This document shows, piece by piece, positions 7,457 to 15,266 of a DNA stretch of 37,381 nucleotides. Source of the stretch: CAZMHN01 sp964566145 (GTDB taxonomy: Bacteria > Patescibacteriota > Patescibacteriia > Veblenbacterales > UBA10138); assembly GCA_964566145.1 (NCBI GenBank), contig CAZMHN010000007.1:1-37381 (forward strand), read 5' to 3'. Under the pieces are notes generated by a model. That model saw nothing but the letters and a program-made list of their open reading frames with translations. It did not search any database and was not told the DNA's origin. Made by a program: the position numbers and the translations under genes. Position 1 is the first letter of the stretch; the number at the start of each line of letters is the position of its first letter.

Positions 7457-8824
7457 ATGCATCGCATACGGGAACGCTGGAAGCTCGGCCGAGCCGAGCT
7501 GGCAACGGATTGCTTCGACGTCAACCGAGACGGCGAGTTGGTTGTGCATGAAGGCAACTATCAGTACAACCTTTACGACATGTTGCGTAAGTTCGGGAGT
7601 CCGCTGGAGGTGGCATTCCCATTCGTCGTGGAGCAGAGGCTGTCGGACCTTATTGGAACTTTCAACCGGCTCATCAAGAGCTACCGCTATCGCGGCAAAT
7701 TCTTTTACCACTATCCGATGAAGGCCAGCCAGAACAAGGAGTTCGTCCTGCCGGTGATTTCTGAGGGCGGGAATCTGGAGGTGACTAGTGCGAACGAACT
7801 GTGGCTGGTGAAACGCATGTGGGAGCAGGAGCAGTTTTCAAGCCGCATCCGCGTCATTTGCAACGGCCCCAAGACCAACCAATATCTCTCTCTCATCTTC
7901 GAGCTCAGGGACAAGGGGTTGTCCATCACGCCCATCATTGAGGACCGGTTCGAGCTGGCCGCGCTGTCCACGTTCAAGGGCGACGTGGGCATTCGGCTGG
8001 ATCCGGGGGTTAAGGTGCATGCGCGCTGGGACAAGAAGGTGAACCGGTTCGGATTGACGAGCGAGGAGATACTTTCTTTCGGACGCGTACGCAATCTGAA
8101 GCTTCTGCACTACCACACATCGAAGCAGCTTGAACGGCAAGAAGACGTGGTAGCGCCCCTGAAGAAGGCGATGGAGCTGTACGTGAAGCTGAGGCGCACC
8201 AATCCGGCGCTCGACATGGTTGACCTGGGCGGCGGCATGCCGGTGCCGTTCGAGAAAAAACCGTTGTTCGCAATGGAGGGGGTGGCCAAGCGCATCTTGA
8301 AGACCATTCAGAGTGCGTGCGACCGGGCCGACATCCCGCATCCGGATGTGCTGGTGGAATGGGGGAGCTACCTGGTGGCGCCCGCACAGGTGACTCTGTA
8401 CCGCGTGCAGTCGGAAAAACCCATTACGAACGGCGCCACGGCCAAAAAGTGGTACGTAATCGACGGCAGTTTTATGAACGACCTGAAGGACACCTGGGCC
8501 ATACACCAGAAGTGGCATGTGGTGCCGGTGAACCGTATGGCGGCCAAGAAGCTTTCCCGCGTATGGCTGGCCGGATTGTCGTGCGACAGCGACGATAAGT
8601 ATACGGCCGGCGGCAACTACGTGGCCCTGCCGCCGTTGGACGACTTGGAGCGCGGGGAGGCGCAGTACGTGGCCGTGTTCGACACCGGCGCGTATCAGGA
8701 CGCCTTGGCTTCTCACCACTGCCTGCTGTCATCGCCCATGAAACTAATTGTGCAGAACGGCGTAATTACCGTGGCCCGGAAGCGCGAAACGCCGGAGGAA
8801 ATCGGCCGGCAATTCGGCTGGTAA
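7457..8824 (+). CDS. PLP-dependent decarboxylase, arginine decarboxylase (SpeA)-like
   Basis: 455-residue fold-type III PLP enzyme (alanine racemase-like barrel plus beta domain). Motifs: YHYPMKASQNKEF, where Lys89 is the expected PLP lysine (SpeA has YPIKVNQ); ICNGPKTNQYLSLI (SpeA ICNGYKD); HYHTSKQL; VDLGGGMPVPF (phosphate-binding glycine loop); VEWGSYLVAPAQ; LSCDSDDKY (SpeA CDSDG, the partner-subunit Cys near 376); and FDTGAYQDAL (GAYQE). These follow biosynthetic arginine decarboxylase, which makes agmatine for polyamines. It is about 170-200 residues shorter than E. coli SpeA, so inserted or terminal helical regions are absent. Substrate is inferred; diaminopimelate or another basic amino acid is possible. 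It is probably cotranscribed with hpf. Confidence 0.75.
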   Translation: MHRIRERWKLGRAELATDCFDVNRDGELVVHEGNYQYNLYDMLRKFGSPLEVAFPFVVEQRLSDLIGTFNRLIKSYRYRGKFFYHYPMKASQNKEFVLPVISEGGNLEVTSANELWLVKRMWEQEQFSSRIRVICNGPKTNQYLSLIFELRDKGLSITPIIEDRFELAALSTFKGDVGIRLDPGVKVHARWDKKVNRFGLTSEEILSFGRVRNLKLLHYHTSKQLERQEDVVAPLKKAMELYVKLRRTNPALDMVDLGGGMPVPFEKKPLFAMEGVAKRILKTIQSACDRADIPHPDVLVEWGSYLVAPAQVTLYRVQSEKPITNGATAKKWYVIDGSFMNDLKDTWAIHQKWHVVPVNRMAAKKLSRVWLAGLSCDSDDKYTAGGNYVALPPLDDLERGEAQYVAVFDTGAYQDALASHHCLLSSPMKLIVQNGVITVARKRETPEEIGRQFGW

Positions 8825-8838
8825 GGCAATCCGTAGGC

Positions 8839-8867
8839 TTGTCAGAACGGACGGAACCTAGTAGAGT
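8839..8867 (+). promoter_or_regulatory. Promoter of secA
   Basis: -35 TTGTCA (8839-8844), 17-nt spacer, -10 TAGAGT (8862-8867). The predicted start near 8874 leaves about 7 nt before the secA ATG at 8881. The TTG of the -35 box could be mistaken for an upstream start codon. Confidence 0.65.
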
Positions 8868-8880
8868 AGGTTCTGCTTTT

Positions 8881-11604
8881 ATGTCGTTTCTCACCAAGCT
8901 TTTTGGCGATCCGAACGAGCGGGCGGTGGCCGACCTCCGGACGCTGGTAGACCGCATCAACGCGCTGGAACCGGAAGTGCAAGCGCTTTCGGACGAGGCT
9001 TTGCGCGGCAAGACTTCAGAGCTTCGCGAGCGCCTGGCCAAAGGTGAAACGCTGGACGACCTGCTGCCGGACGCGTTCGCGGCCGTGCGCGAGGCGTCGC
9101 GGCGGAGCTTAGGCCAGCGGCATTTCGACGTACAGCTAATCGGCGGCATCGTACTGCACAAAGGGCAGATAGCCGAAATGAGGACAGGCGAGGGCAAAAC
9201 GCTGACCGCCACGGCACCGGTCTATTTGAACGCGCTTACCGGCAAGGGAGTGCATGTGGTGACGGTGAACGATTACCTGGCCAGGCGCGATACGGCTTGG
9301 ATGGGCAAGGTGTACTACGCGCTCGGCATGAGCGTGGGGTGCATCAATCACGAGATAGGCTACGTGTATGACCCTGCGGTTACGAACGAGGACGCTTCGC
9401 TTGCCAGCCTTAAGGTGGTACCGAGGAAGGAAGCGTATTTGGCGGACATAACCTACGGCACGAACAACGAATACGGCTTCGACTATCTTCGCGACAACAT
9501 GGTGTGGCGCGAGGACCAGATGGTTCAGCGGCCGTTGCACTACGCCATCGTGGATGAAGTGGATAGCATTTTGATAGATGAGGCCAGGACGCCCCTCATC
9601 ATTTCGGCGCCGGCCGAAGAGGCGAGCGAAAAATACTACGACGCGGCGCGGTTCGTGGCTACCATCGCGGAGAACGAGGATTATAACGTAGACGAAAAGA
9701 TGCATGCGGCCACGTTCACCGAAGCCGGCATTACCAAGGCCGAGCAGTGGTTCAACTTGCAGAACCTGTACGCCGAAGGCGGATGGGAAATGATACATCT
9801 GCTTGAGTCGGCTTTGAAGGCGCGTACGCTCTACATCAAGGACAAACAGTACGTGGTGCGGGACGGCGAGGTGATGATAGTGGACGAGTTCACGGGGCGC
9901 CTCATGCCCGGCCGCCGGTACTCGGAAGGATTGCACCAGGCCATCGAAGCCAAGGAGAACGTGAAGATACAGCGCGAGTCCATGACGCTCGCGACCATAA
10001 CTTTCCAGAACTATTTCAGGCTGTACGAAAAACTGGCCGGCATGACCGGCACCGCGGCCACCGAGGCCGAGGAGTTCGCCAAGATATACAAACTCGAGGT
10101 GACGAGCATACCCACGAACCGGCCCATGATAAGGGTGGACGACCGGGACAAGGTGTATAAGAACGAGGAAGGCAAGTTCCTGGCCGTAGTGCAGGAAGTG
10201 AAGGAGCGGCACGAAGCCGGCCAGCCCGTGCTGGTGGGTACCATTTCCATAGAGAAGAACGAGGTGCTATCCGAGCTCCTGACCCGCGAAGGCGTGCCGC
10301 ATGAGGTGCTGAATGCCAAGAACCACGCGCGCGAAGCTTCAATCATAGCCCAGGCAGGCAGGAGGGGAGCCGTGACCATTGCCACCAACATGGCTGGCCG
10401 CGGCGTGGACATTATCCTCGGCGGCAACCCGCCGGATAAGTCGGAATCCGAAGCGGTCAAGCGGGCCGGGGGGTTGCGTGTCATAGGTACGGAGCGGCAT
10501 GAGTCCCGGCGCATAGACAACCAGCTTAGGGGACGCAGCGGCCGGCAAGGCGATGAGGGGTCAAGCGTGTTCTATGTTTCCCTGTCGGATGACCTAATGC
10601 GCATATTCGGCGGCGACCGGGTGAAGAACCTAATGGAGCGCATGGGTCTACCTGACGACGTGCCGATAGAGAACACCATGGTGTCAAAGTCCATCGAGTC
10701 GGCACAGAAGAAGGTGGAGGGCCACAACTTCGACATCCGCAAGCACTTGGTGGAGTACGACGACGTGCTGAACAAGCAGCGCGACGGCATCTACCGACGC
10801 CGCCGCGACGTGTTGCGCGCGTCCGAGCATGCGTCCGAGGAACTGCGTAGCATGGTGCTTGAGCTGGTGGACGAGGAGTTGAGGGACGTGGTCGCATTCC
10901 ACACTGCGGACACCAACGAGGCCAATTGGAACCTGGAGGAAATATACGAGGTGGTCCATTCCATGTTCCCCGTGCCCAAGGAAGTCCGGAAGAAGCTTGA
11001 TGAGATAGAGACCGAGGCGGGCGACGCGGCCCAGGACGCCATCGCTCGCGACAAATTCATACGCTATCTCTCAACGCTGGCGCATAAGGCTTACGAAGTG
11101 CAGGAGCAGGCGCTGAAGGAGCGCGCGAGACAGCTGCAAATACCGGACGCGGACAAAATCGCGCGCGACGCCGAGAAGACCCTGCTCTTGAGGAGCATAG
11201 ACAGCTTATGGGTACAGCACCTTACGGTGATGGACCATTTGCGCGGCGGCATAGGCTTGCAGGGCTATGGCCAGCGCGATCCGCTGGTGGAATACAAGCG
11301 CGAGGCTTACCGCATGTACCAGGAATTGAGGGGCGCCATACGCAAGTCGGTGGTTTACAACGTGTACAAGACCGCCGTGGTTCAGCATCTGGCGCAGGAT
11401 CAGCAGGCTCCACGCCGCGACATGCAGGAACAAGGTCCGGCCAAGACCATGGCTGAAGGCAAGAGCGTGTTCGCTTCGGCCGTGTCCACCACCGGCGGTC
11501 CGGTCATGGGAAAGACCCGCGACGAATCAGGCCACAAGGTGGGCCGCAACGACCCGTGCCCCTGCGGGAGCGGGAAAAAGTATAAGAGGTGTCACGGCGC
11601 CTAG
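8881..11604 (+). CDS. secA: Preprotein translocase ATPase SecA
   Basis: SecA (907 aa, full length) is the motor that pushes unfolded preproteins through SecYEG. Domains in order: NBD1 with Walker A MRTGEGKTLTA and Walker B VDEVDSILIDEARTPL; the preprotein cross-linking domain; NBD2 with VLVGTISIEKNEVLSELL, TNMAGRGVDI and GRSGRQGDEGSS; the helical scaffold and wing regions; and a C-terminal zinc motif CPCGSGKKYKRCH, which in other bacteria binds SecB or ribosomes. The frame is open from a TTG at 8839, but that lies in the -35 box; the ATG at 8881 gives the usual MSFLTKLFGD start. It has its own promoter. SecD and SecF are about 9 kb downstream. Confidence 0.98.
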   Translation: MSFLTKLFGDPNERAVADLRTLVDRINALEPEVQALSDEALRGKTSELRERLAKGETLDDLLPDAFAAVREASRRSLGQRHFDVQLIGGIVLHKGQIAEMRTGEGKTLTATAPVYLNALTGKGVHVVTVNDYLARRDTAWMGKVYYALGMSVGCINHEIGYVYDPAVTNEDASLASLKVVPRKEAYLADITYGTNNEYGFDYLRDNMVWREDQMVQRPLHYAIVDEVDSILIDEARTPLIISAPAEEASEKYYDAARFVATIAENEDYNVDEKMHAATFTEAGITKAEQWFNLQNLYAEGGWEMIHLLESALKARTLYIKDKQYVVRDGEVMIVDEFTGRLMPGRRYSEGLHQAIEAKENVKIQRESMTLATITFQNYFRLYEKLAGMTGTAATEAEEFAKIYKLEVTSIPTNRPMIRVDDRDKVYKNEEGKFLAVVQEVKERHEAGQPVLVGTISIEKNEVLSELLTREGVPHEVLNAKNHAREASIIAQAGRRGAVTIATNMAGRGVDIILGGNPPDKSESEAVKRAGGLRVIGTERHESRRIDNQLRGRSGRQGDEGSSVFYVSLSDDLMRIFGGDRVKNLMERMGLPDDVPIENTMVSKSIESAQKKVEGHNFDIRKHLVEYDDVLNKQRDGIYRRRRDVLRASEHASEELRSMVLELVDEELRDVVAFHTADTNEANWNLEEIYEVVHSMFPVPKEVRKKLDEIETEAGDAAQDAIARDKFIRYLSTLAHKAYEVQEQALKERARQLQIPDADKIARDAEKTLLLRSIDSLWVQHLTVMDHLRGGIGLQGYGQRDPLVEYKREAYRMYQELRGAIRKSVVYNVYKTAVVQHLAQDQQAPRRDMQEQGPAKTMAEGKSVFASAVSTTGGPVMGKTRDESGHKVGRNDPCPCGSGKKYKRCHGA

Positions 11605-11620
11605 AATTTTTGGAGCTACT

Positions 11621-12244
11621 ATGGTAGCGCGGAGAAAAATTCCTAAAAATCCTACAGAAAAGAAACGGAGTTATTTTGTTATTGATACCAACTTTCTTGC
11701 CAATAAGTTTATTCCAAGTTCATTGGGTGGGCAGAGAGATAAAAATATTGAATCATGTCATGAATGGTGGAAAATCATTGAACAGCAGTTGAAAGATGAC
11801 GTAGCAAGAATTTATGTGCCGGATTTGTGTATAGCAGAAGCCTTTAAGGTATTGGCAAAAAAGAGGTATCAAGAAAAAATTTTTACTCAAGCTGAATACA
11901 ATACTGCTCGAGATAATCTTCATACTTTTATTAGTACAAGTCACAAAACGATGAGAAAGATGTCTAGGGATGTTAAGATTCATGATATATCAACAAATAG
12001 AGACATCATCATATCAGTAGATCGTTTTTATCGTGTCTTTTTTGGTCATAAAAAGTGGGTGCAGATAGTAGATTTTATTGTTTTGGCGACAGCAAAATAT
12101 CTTGTTGATTTTTTTGACATACCAATTTCACAGCTCTATATAATTACTACTGATGATGCTTTGTTTGGTGGGTCGAAATTTATACAAGAGTTACCAAATG
12201 CATATAATCCCTATAAACAAATAACAAGTAAAGCATTTAAATAA
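11621..12244 (+). CDS. PIN-domain nuclease, AT-rich and probably acquired
   Basis: 207-residue protein with PIN-domain acidic residues spread as expected: FVIDTNFLANKF (Asp22), VPDLCIAEAFKVL (Glu73), VDFIVLATAKYLVD (Asp151), and YIITTDDALFG (Asp178/Asp179). PIN proteins are Mg-dependent ribonucleases, often toxins of toxin-antitoxin pairs. A GGAG Shine-Dalgarno sits 5 nt before the ATG. Base composition is sharply AT-rich, with many AAA, AAT, ATA and TTT codons, unlike the GC-rich genes on both sides, so recent transfer is likely. No small antitoxin gene lies next to it, so it may be a solitary nuclease, an orphan toxin, or part of a defence function. Nuclease activity is inferred. Confidence 0.72.
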   Translation: MVARRKIPKNPTEKKRSYFVIDTNFLANKFIPSSLGGQRDKNIESCHEWWKIIEQQLKDDVARIYVPDLCIAEAFKVLAKKRYQEKIFTQAEYNTARDNLHTFISTSHKTMRKMSRDVKIHDISTNRDIIISVDRFYRVFFGHKKWVQIVDFIVLATAKYLVDFFDIPISQLYIITTDDALFGGSKFIQELPNAYNPYKQITSKAFK

Positions 12245-12285
12245 ATAATCCTAGTGTTTTAGGGGGCGCTTGCTATACTTAGGCT

Positions 12286-12774
12286 ATGGCCGTACGCAAG
12301 GAAGATGCCATAGTAGCTAAGACAATGAAGCTGGCTGAGGAGTTTTTTGGTACAGCCACAGACCCCAGGCAAATACCCATCACCCAGCAGTGCTTGAGAA
12401 GGCTTCGTTCCTTGTGGAAGGACGCGTTTTTGTATGAGCTGGACGGCGGTAGCGAGCCCATCTCATGGGTGGTCGTGGTGCCGACACAGGCAGAGCTGGC
12501 CAGGCTGTTCGTGAACGGCACGCTCACCGAACGGCAGCTGTTCGACCAGACCGAGCCGGCGAAACGGTACGACGCTTTGTACCTGTGCTCAATGTTCACC
12601 GTGCCGTCGCGCCGCAGGCAGGGCCTGGCCACCAAGCTCATGGTGCAGGCGATACAAACAGCGCCGGTCGCCCCCGACGCCATGCTGTTGGCGTGGCCCA
12701 TGACCATTCAGGGCGAGGGCGTGGTGCGGAAGATTGAGCAGCTTACCGGACGAAAGGTTGAGCGCCGCAGGTAA
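12286..12774 (+). CDS. GNAT-family N-acetyltransferase
   Basis: 162-residue protein with a GNAT acetyl-CoA-binding motif: a beta strand LYLCSMFTVPS followed by the pyrophosphate loop RRRQGLATKLM and a helix (about residues 98-122). Upstream residues form the first GNAT strands and helices (SEPISWVVVVPTQ). Substrate unknown. A TATACT -10-like box (12274-12279) lies only 6 nt before the ATG and no Shine-Dalgarno is visible, so a very short leader is possible; the -35 is poor. The next gene starts 1 nt after the stop, suggesting an operon with the nucleotidyltransferase. Confidence 0.72.
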   Translation: MAVRKEDAIVAKTMKLAEEFFGTATDPRQIPITQQCLRRLRSLWKDAFLYELDGGSEPISWVVVVPTQAELARLFVNGTLTERQLFDQTEPAKRYDALYLCSMFTVPSRRRQGLATKLMVQAIQTAPVAPDAMLLAWPMTIQGEGVVRKIEQLTGRKVERRR

Positions 12775-12775
12775 T

Positions 12776-13231
12776 ATGCGCAAGCGGGATAAGCGAACAG
12801 TGGTGGCCGTAAGCGGAGGGTTCGATCCCATACACGTCGGGCACGTGCGCCTGTTCAAGTCTGCCAGGCGCTTAGGGGACAGGCTGGTGGTGATTTTGAA
12901 CAATGACAACTGGCTCAGGAAGAAGAAGGGCCACGTATTCATGCCGGAAGCGGAACGCAAAGAGGTTATAGAGGCCCTGGAATCCGTAGACAAGGTGGTC
13001 ATAACCCGTCACCGCAAGAATCCCAAGGACATGAGCGTATGCACCGAGCTCAAACGCGTCCGTCCCGACGTGTTCGCGAACGGCGGCGACAGAACGGCGG
13101 ACAACATACCCGAGGTGGCGCTGTGCCAGCGCCTTGGCATTAAGATGGTTTTCAGTATGGGCCAGGGGGGAAAGGTGCAGTCAAGTTCGTGGCTGTTGCG
13201 GAAGTACGTGGACGCGGTGCGGAAGAAGTAG
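12776..13231 (+). CDS. Cytidylyltransferase-like nucleotidyltransferase
   Basis: 151-residue member of the HIGH-motif nucleotidyltransferase superfamily (TagD, HldE C-terminal domain, CoaD-like). Motifs: SGGFDPIHVGHVRLFKSARRL (HxGH signature, His and His binding NTP phosphates), VVILNNDNWLRKKK, PEAERKEVIEALESVDKVV, and FANGGDR with NIPE near the C-terminus, which resembles the GGDR...E pattern of heptose-phosphate adenylyltransferases. It would couple CTP or ATP to a sugar-, glycerol- or similar phosphate for envelope building; the substrate is not decided by sequence. The start is the ATG at 12776; an upstream in-frame ATG lies inside the GNAT gene. Confidence 0.8.
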   Translation: MRKRDKRTVVAVSGGFDPIHVGHVRLFKSARRLGDRLVVILNNDNWLRKKKGHVFMPEAERKEVIEALESVDKVVITRHRKNPKDMSVCTELKRVRPDVFANGGDRTADNIPEVALCQRLGIKMVFSMGQGGKVQSSSWLLRKYVDAVRKK

Positions 13232-13265
13232 GCTCATTCACGGGTAGTATGATTGGGTGTAGCAT

Positions 13266-13733
13266 ATGAGCATGAAACTCCAAACACTGTGTTTGGTCCA
13301 TCGCGACGGCAAGGTGCTTTTGGGCATGAAGAAGCGGGGCTTTGGCGCCGGCAAGTGGAACGGGTTCGGCGGCAAGGTGCAGCAGGGCGAATTCGTTAAC
13401 GAAGCGGCCGAGCGCGAGCTGACGGAAGAGTGCGGCATCGTCGCAACGGAGCTTGAGCTTATGGGCAATCTCATATTCGAATACCCGACCGCCGGCGATG
13501 AGGAGGTGGAGGTGGCGGTGTACCGCGTGAACAGTTTTACCGGGGAGCCGAAAGAAACCGGGGAGTCGCGGCCCCAGTGGTTCAAGGACGATGCCGTACC
13601 GTACCAGGATATGTGGGCGGACGACGAACACTGGTTGCCGCTGTTTTTGAAGGGTCAGAAGTTCTTCGGCAAGTTCACTTACGATAAAGCCGGCAAGCTG
13701 GTTTCGCACGACCTCAGGCCGAGCATGTATTAG
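13266..13733 (+). CDS. NUDIX hydrolase, MTH1 (8-oxo-dGTPase)-like
   Basis: 155-residue NUDIX hydrolase, about the size of human MTH1/NUDT1 (156). The NUDIX box runs from GGKVQQGE (about 37-44) through AAERELTEECGI, with REL and EE placed as required for Mg binding. Outside the box it also follows MTH1: GFGAGKWNGFGGKV before the box, and RPQWFKDDAVPYQDMW then ADDEHWLPLFL after it. MTH1 has RPCWF, then DMWPDDSYWFPLLL, whose two Asp and Trp recognise oxidised purines; those residues are kept here. Expected role: removal of oxidised dGTP/dATP from the nucleotide pool. A TATGAT -10-like box precedes the ATG. A second ATG lies at 13272. Confidence 0.85.
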   Translation: MSMKLQTLCLVHRDGKVLLGMKKRGFGAGKWNGFGGKVQQGEFVNEAAERELTEECGIVATELELMGNLIFEYPTAGDEEVEVAVYRVNSFTGEPKETGESRPQWFKDDAVPYQDMWADDEHWLPLFLKGQKFFGKFTYDKAGKLVSHDLRPSMY

Positions 13734-13735
13734 TC

Positions 13736-14062
13736 ATGGGCATGTTCAAATTGTTCGGTTCTTTTTCCCAGGAGGGCGCGGGCGGCGGCCGCGTGGCCGA
13801 AAGCGAGCCTGAGGAGCCGCGTATGGCGTCGGACGAACAGATAAGTCGCCAAGTGGCCGAATTCATGAGCCAGCGGGAGAAGAGCAGTGATACGTACCGC
13901 CAAATGCTTAAGGAGCTGGACGATTTCGCCGAAGGCCGCGGCGACGAACTTATCAAGCTGGGGACCTACCCGGGCTGGGCCCGTACCGATTTCAAGGCGT
14001 TGCGCGCGGCAGTAAATGCGGCCGAGCGCGAGGCTGAAGGCATGGGTAACAGGGCGGCTTAG
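13736..14062 (+). CDS. Hypothetical protein, 108 aa
   Basis: Short acidic, Glu/Arg-rich protein with no domain I recognise. It has a hydrophobic-aromatic start (MGMFKLFGSF), a Gly-rich stretch, then predicted amphipathic helix (SDEQISRQVAEFMSQREK, then YRQMLKELDDFAEG). It starts 2 nt after the NUDIX stop, so it is probably cotranslated. Likely soluble and helical. Function unknown. Confidence 0.55.
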   Translation: MGMFKLFGSFSQEGAGGGRVAESEPEEPRMASDEQISRQVAEFMSQREKSSDTYRQMLKELDDFAEGRGDELIKLGTYPGWARTDFKALRAAVNAAEREAEGMGNRAA

Positions 14063-14091
14063 TCCACGCTAACGAGCTAAACTTCAGGAGT

Positions 14092-14646
14092 ATGCGGAAA
14101 CAATCTTACGCCATTGCGGGTTTTGTGTGCATTGGCGTCTTTACGTTGCTTGTGGTGGCGGCGGTCATCGTTTTTGGTCTAGTGCGTTTGGCGCAGGAAC
14201 GCGTCGTGCCGAAGAGTTTCGCGGAGTGCGCCTCGGCTGGTTATGCTGTGATGGAGAGTTACCCCAGGCGCTGTCAGGTGCCGGGAGGGCCGGCTTTCAC
14301 CGAGGACATAGGCAGCGAGCTGTCGAAGCAGGACCTCATTCGTTTGGACTACCCGCGGCCGGGCACGAAAGTGGAAAGCCCCCTGAAGGTGGCCGGGAGG
14401 GCGCGCGGGTATTGGTTCTTCGAAGCTTCGTTTCCCGTGGTGTTGGTGGACGCTGACGGAGATGAGCTTGGGACCGGCATAGCCCAGGCCAAGGGCGAAT
14501 GGATGACCGAAGAGTTCGTTCCGTTCGAAGCCAGTGTTAAGTTCAATAAACCCACGGCCGCATACGGCACGCTGGTATTGAAAAAGGACAATCCGTCCGG
14601 GTTGTCCGAGAACGACGACGAGCTCCGCGTGCCGGTGACCTTCTAG
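14092..14646 (+). CDS. Gmad2-domain membrane-anchored protein
   Basis: 184-residue protein with one N-terminal membrane helix (about residues 8-32), then an extracellular part with two pieces. The first is a small Cys-containing segment (SFAECASAGYAVMESYPRRC, residues 43-62) of a type often found before such domains. The second is a Gmad2 immunoglobulin-like domain (about 85-184): PGTKVESPLKVAGRARGYWF, EASFPVVLVDADGDELG, WMTEEFVPFEASVKF, then LKKDNPSG and a final strand. Gmad2 domains occur in surface and spore-germination proteins and probably bind other molecules. An AGGAG Shine-Dalgarno sits just before the ATG. Confidence 0.78.
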   Translation: MRKQSYAIAGFVCIGVFTLLVVAAVIVFGLVRLAQERVVPKSFAECASAGYAVMESYPRRCQVPGGPAFTEDIGSELSKQDLIRLDYPRPGTKVESPLKVAGRARGYWFFEASFPVVLVDADGDELGTGIAQAKGEWMTEEFVPFEASVKFNKPTAAYGTLVLKKDNPSGLSENDDELRVPVTF

Positions 14647-14657
14647 GGGGATGACCT

Positions 14658-14936
14658 ATGATCTTCACCACTGAACAGCTGGCGTGGATAAACGTAGGCT
14701 GCTTCGTCATTATGACGGGCGGCCTTGTGTATCTCATGCGGGTGGAAAAGCAGATTGATCGCATCAGCGGCGAGCGCGACGACAAACTCAGACAACATCA
14801 GCATGAGGGGGCCGGTTCAGAGCAGACGGAGCGCGAGGAGGGGAGGATATACCGTGAGTACGCTCCCAAGCTCAGGGACTGGGAGCGCAAGCGACACAAC
14901 ATACTCGATGCGTTCACGCTCACCAAGAAGAGATAA
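14658..14936 (+). CDS. Small membrane protein with coiled-coil-like tail
   Basis: 92 residues: one membrane helix near the N-terminus (about 9-27), then a highly charged cytoplasmic tail rich in Glu, Arg, Lys and Gln, likely helical. A GGGGG-type Shine-Dalgarno lies upstream of the ATG. It sits 11 nt after the Gmad2 gene and overlaps the likely start of the zinc-ribbon gene. Function unknown. Confidence 0.6.
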   Translation: MIFTTEQLAWINVGCFVIMTGGLVYLMRVEKQIDRISGERDDKLRQHQHEGAGSEQTEREEGRIYREYAPKLRDWERKRHNILDAFTLTKKR

Positions 14937-15084
14937 ACCGCCCGGTTTGGTGCGGTCAGACGAGCGGCTGGCGCACTTCCGTTGCGGCGGGTGCCGGGGG
15001 TGGTGGTCCATTGGGGACGCCCCCAAACGGCGGTTTTGGCACTGTCCGTGGTGCGGGATGCGCCTGGCCGTCAGGCCTCGGTAA
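14908..15084 (+). CDS. Small zinc-ribbon protein
   Basis: 58 residues if started at the ATG at 14908 (overlapping the previous gene by 29 nt), or 45 from the GTG at 14950. The supported part is the C-terminal ribbon: HFRCGGCRGWWSIGDAP, then FWHCPWCGMRL, i.e. CxxC-x17-CxxC, a tetracysteine zinc site. Trp-rich ribbons of this size are common in CPR genomes. It could bind nucleic acid or another protein; function is unknown. No Shine-Dalgarno is clear for either start. Confidence 0.6.
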   Translation: MRSRSPRRDKPPGLVRSDERLAHFRCGGCRGWWSIGDAPKRRFWHCPWCGMRLAVRPR

Positions 15085-15140
15085 AGGCGGGGCCTTGACC
15101 GGTTATTGCCGGTTGGTTTTACACAGGCTACCATGAAGTC

Positions 15141-15166
15141 ATGAGAACAAGACTGCTTGTTTTCAT
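15141..15166. repeat. Hairpin upstream of the terminator at 15190
   Basis: ATGAGAACAAG (15141-15151) pairs with CTTGTTTTCAT (15156-15166), 11 bp with one G-U pair and an ACTG loop. It is followed within 25 nt by a second strong hairpin. Together they form a tandem hairpin block after the zinc-ribbon gene. Confidence 0.6.
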
Positions 15167-15189
15167 AAAGCTCATGAGGGTGTGATTTT

Positions 15190-15225
15190 GCGCCGTCCCG
15201 ATACCGGGGCGGCGCTTCGTTCTTT
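15190..15225 (+). terminator. Rho-independent terminator of the 12286-15084 gene run
   Basis: GCGCCGTCCCG (15190-15200) pairs with CGGGGCGGCGC (15205-15215), 11 bp with one G-U pair and a 4-nt loop, followed by the U-rich tail TTCGTTCTTT (15216-15225). It separates the zinc-ribbon gene from the PIN-like pair. Confidence 0.7.
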
Positions 15226-15266
15226 GACAACTCACAGTCATTATCCAGAAAATTCACGAGGTTTCC

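Noticed and set aside
9136..10212. Long antisense open frame (358 aa) over secA
   Set aside because: The sense frame is an unmistakable SecA; the antisense product is His/Leu/Val-rich without motifs.
11621..12244. Toxin-antitoxin pair at the AT-rich PIN gene
   Set aside because: No small partner gene lies upstream (16 nt to secA) or downstream (41 nt to the GNAT gene), so only a solitary PIN gene can be supported.
15224..15252. Promoter TTGACA at 15224 for the broken PIN-like gene
   Set aside because: The -35 hexamer is perfect, but the hexamer at 17-nt spacing (AGAAAA) is not an acceptable -10 and other spacings are no better.
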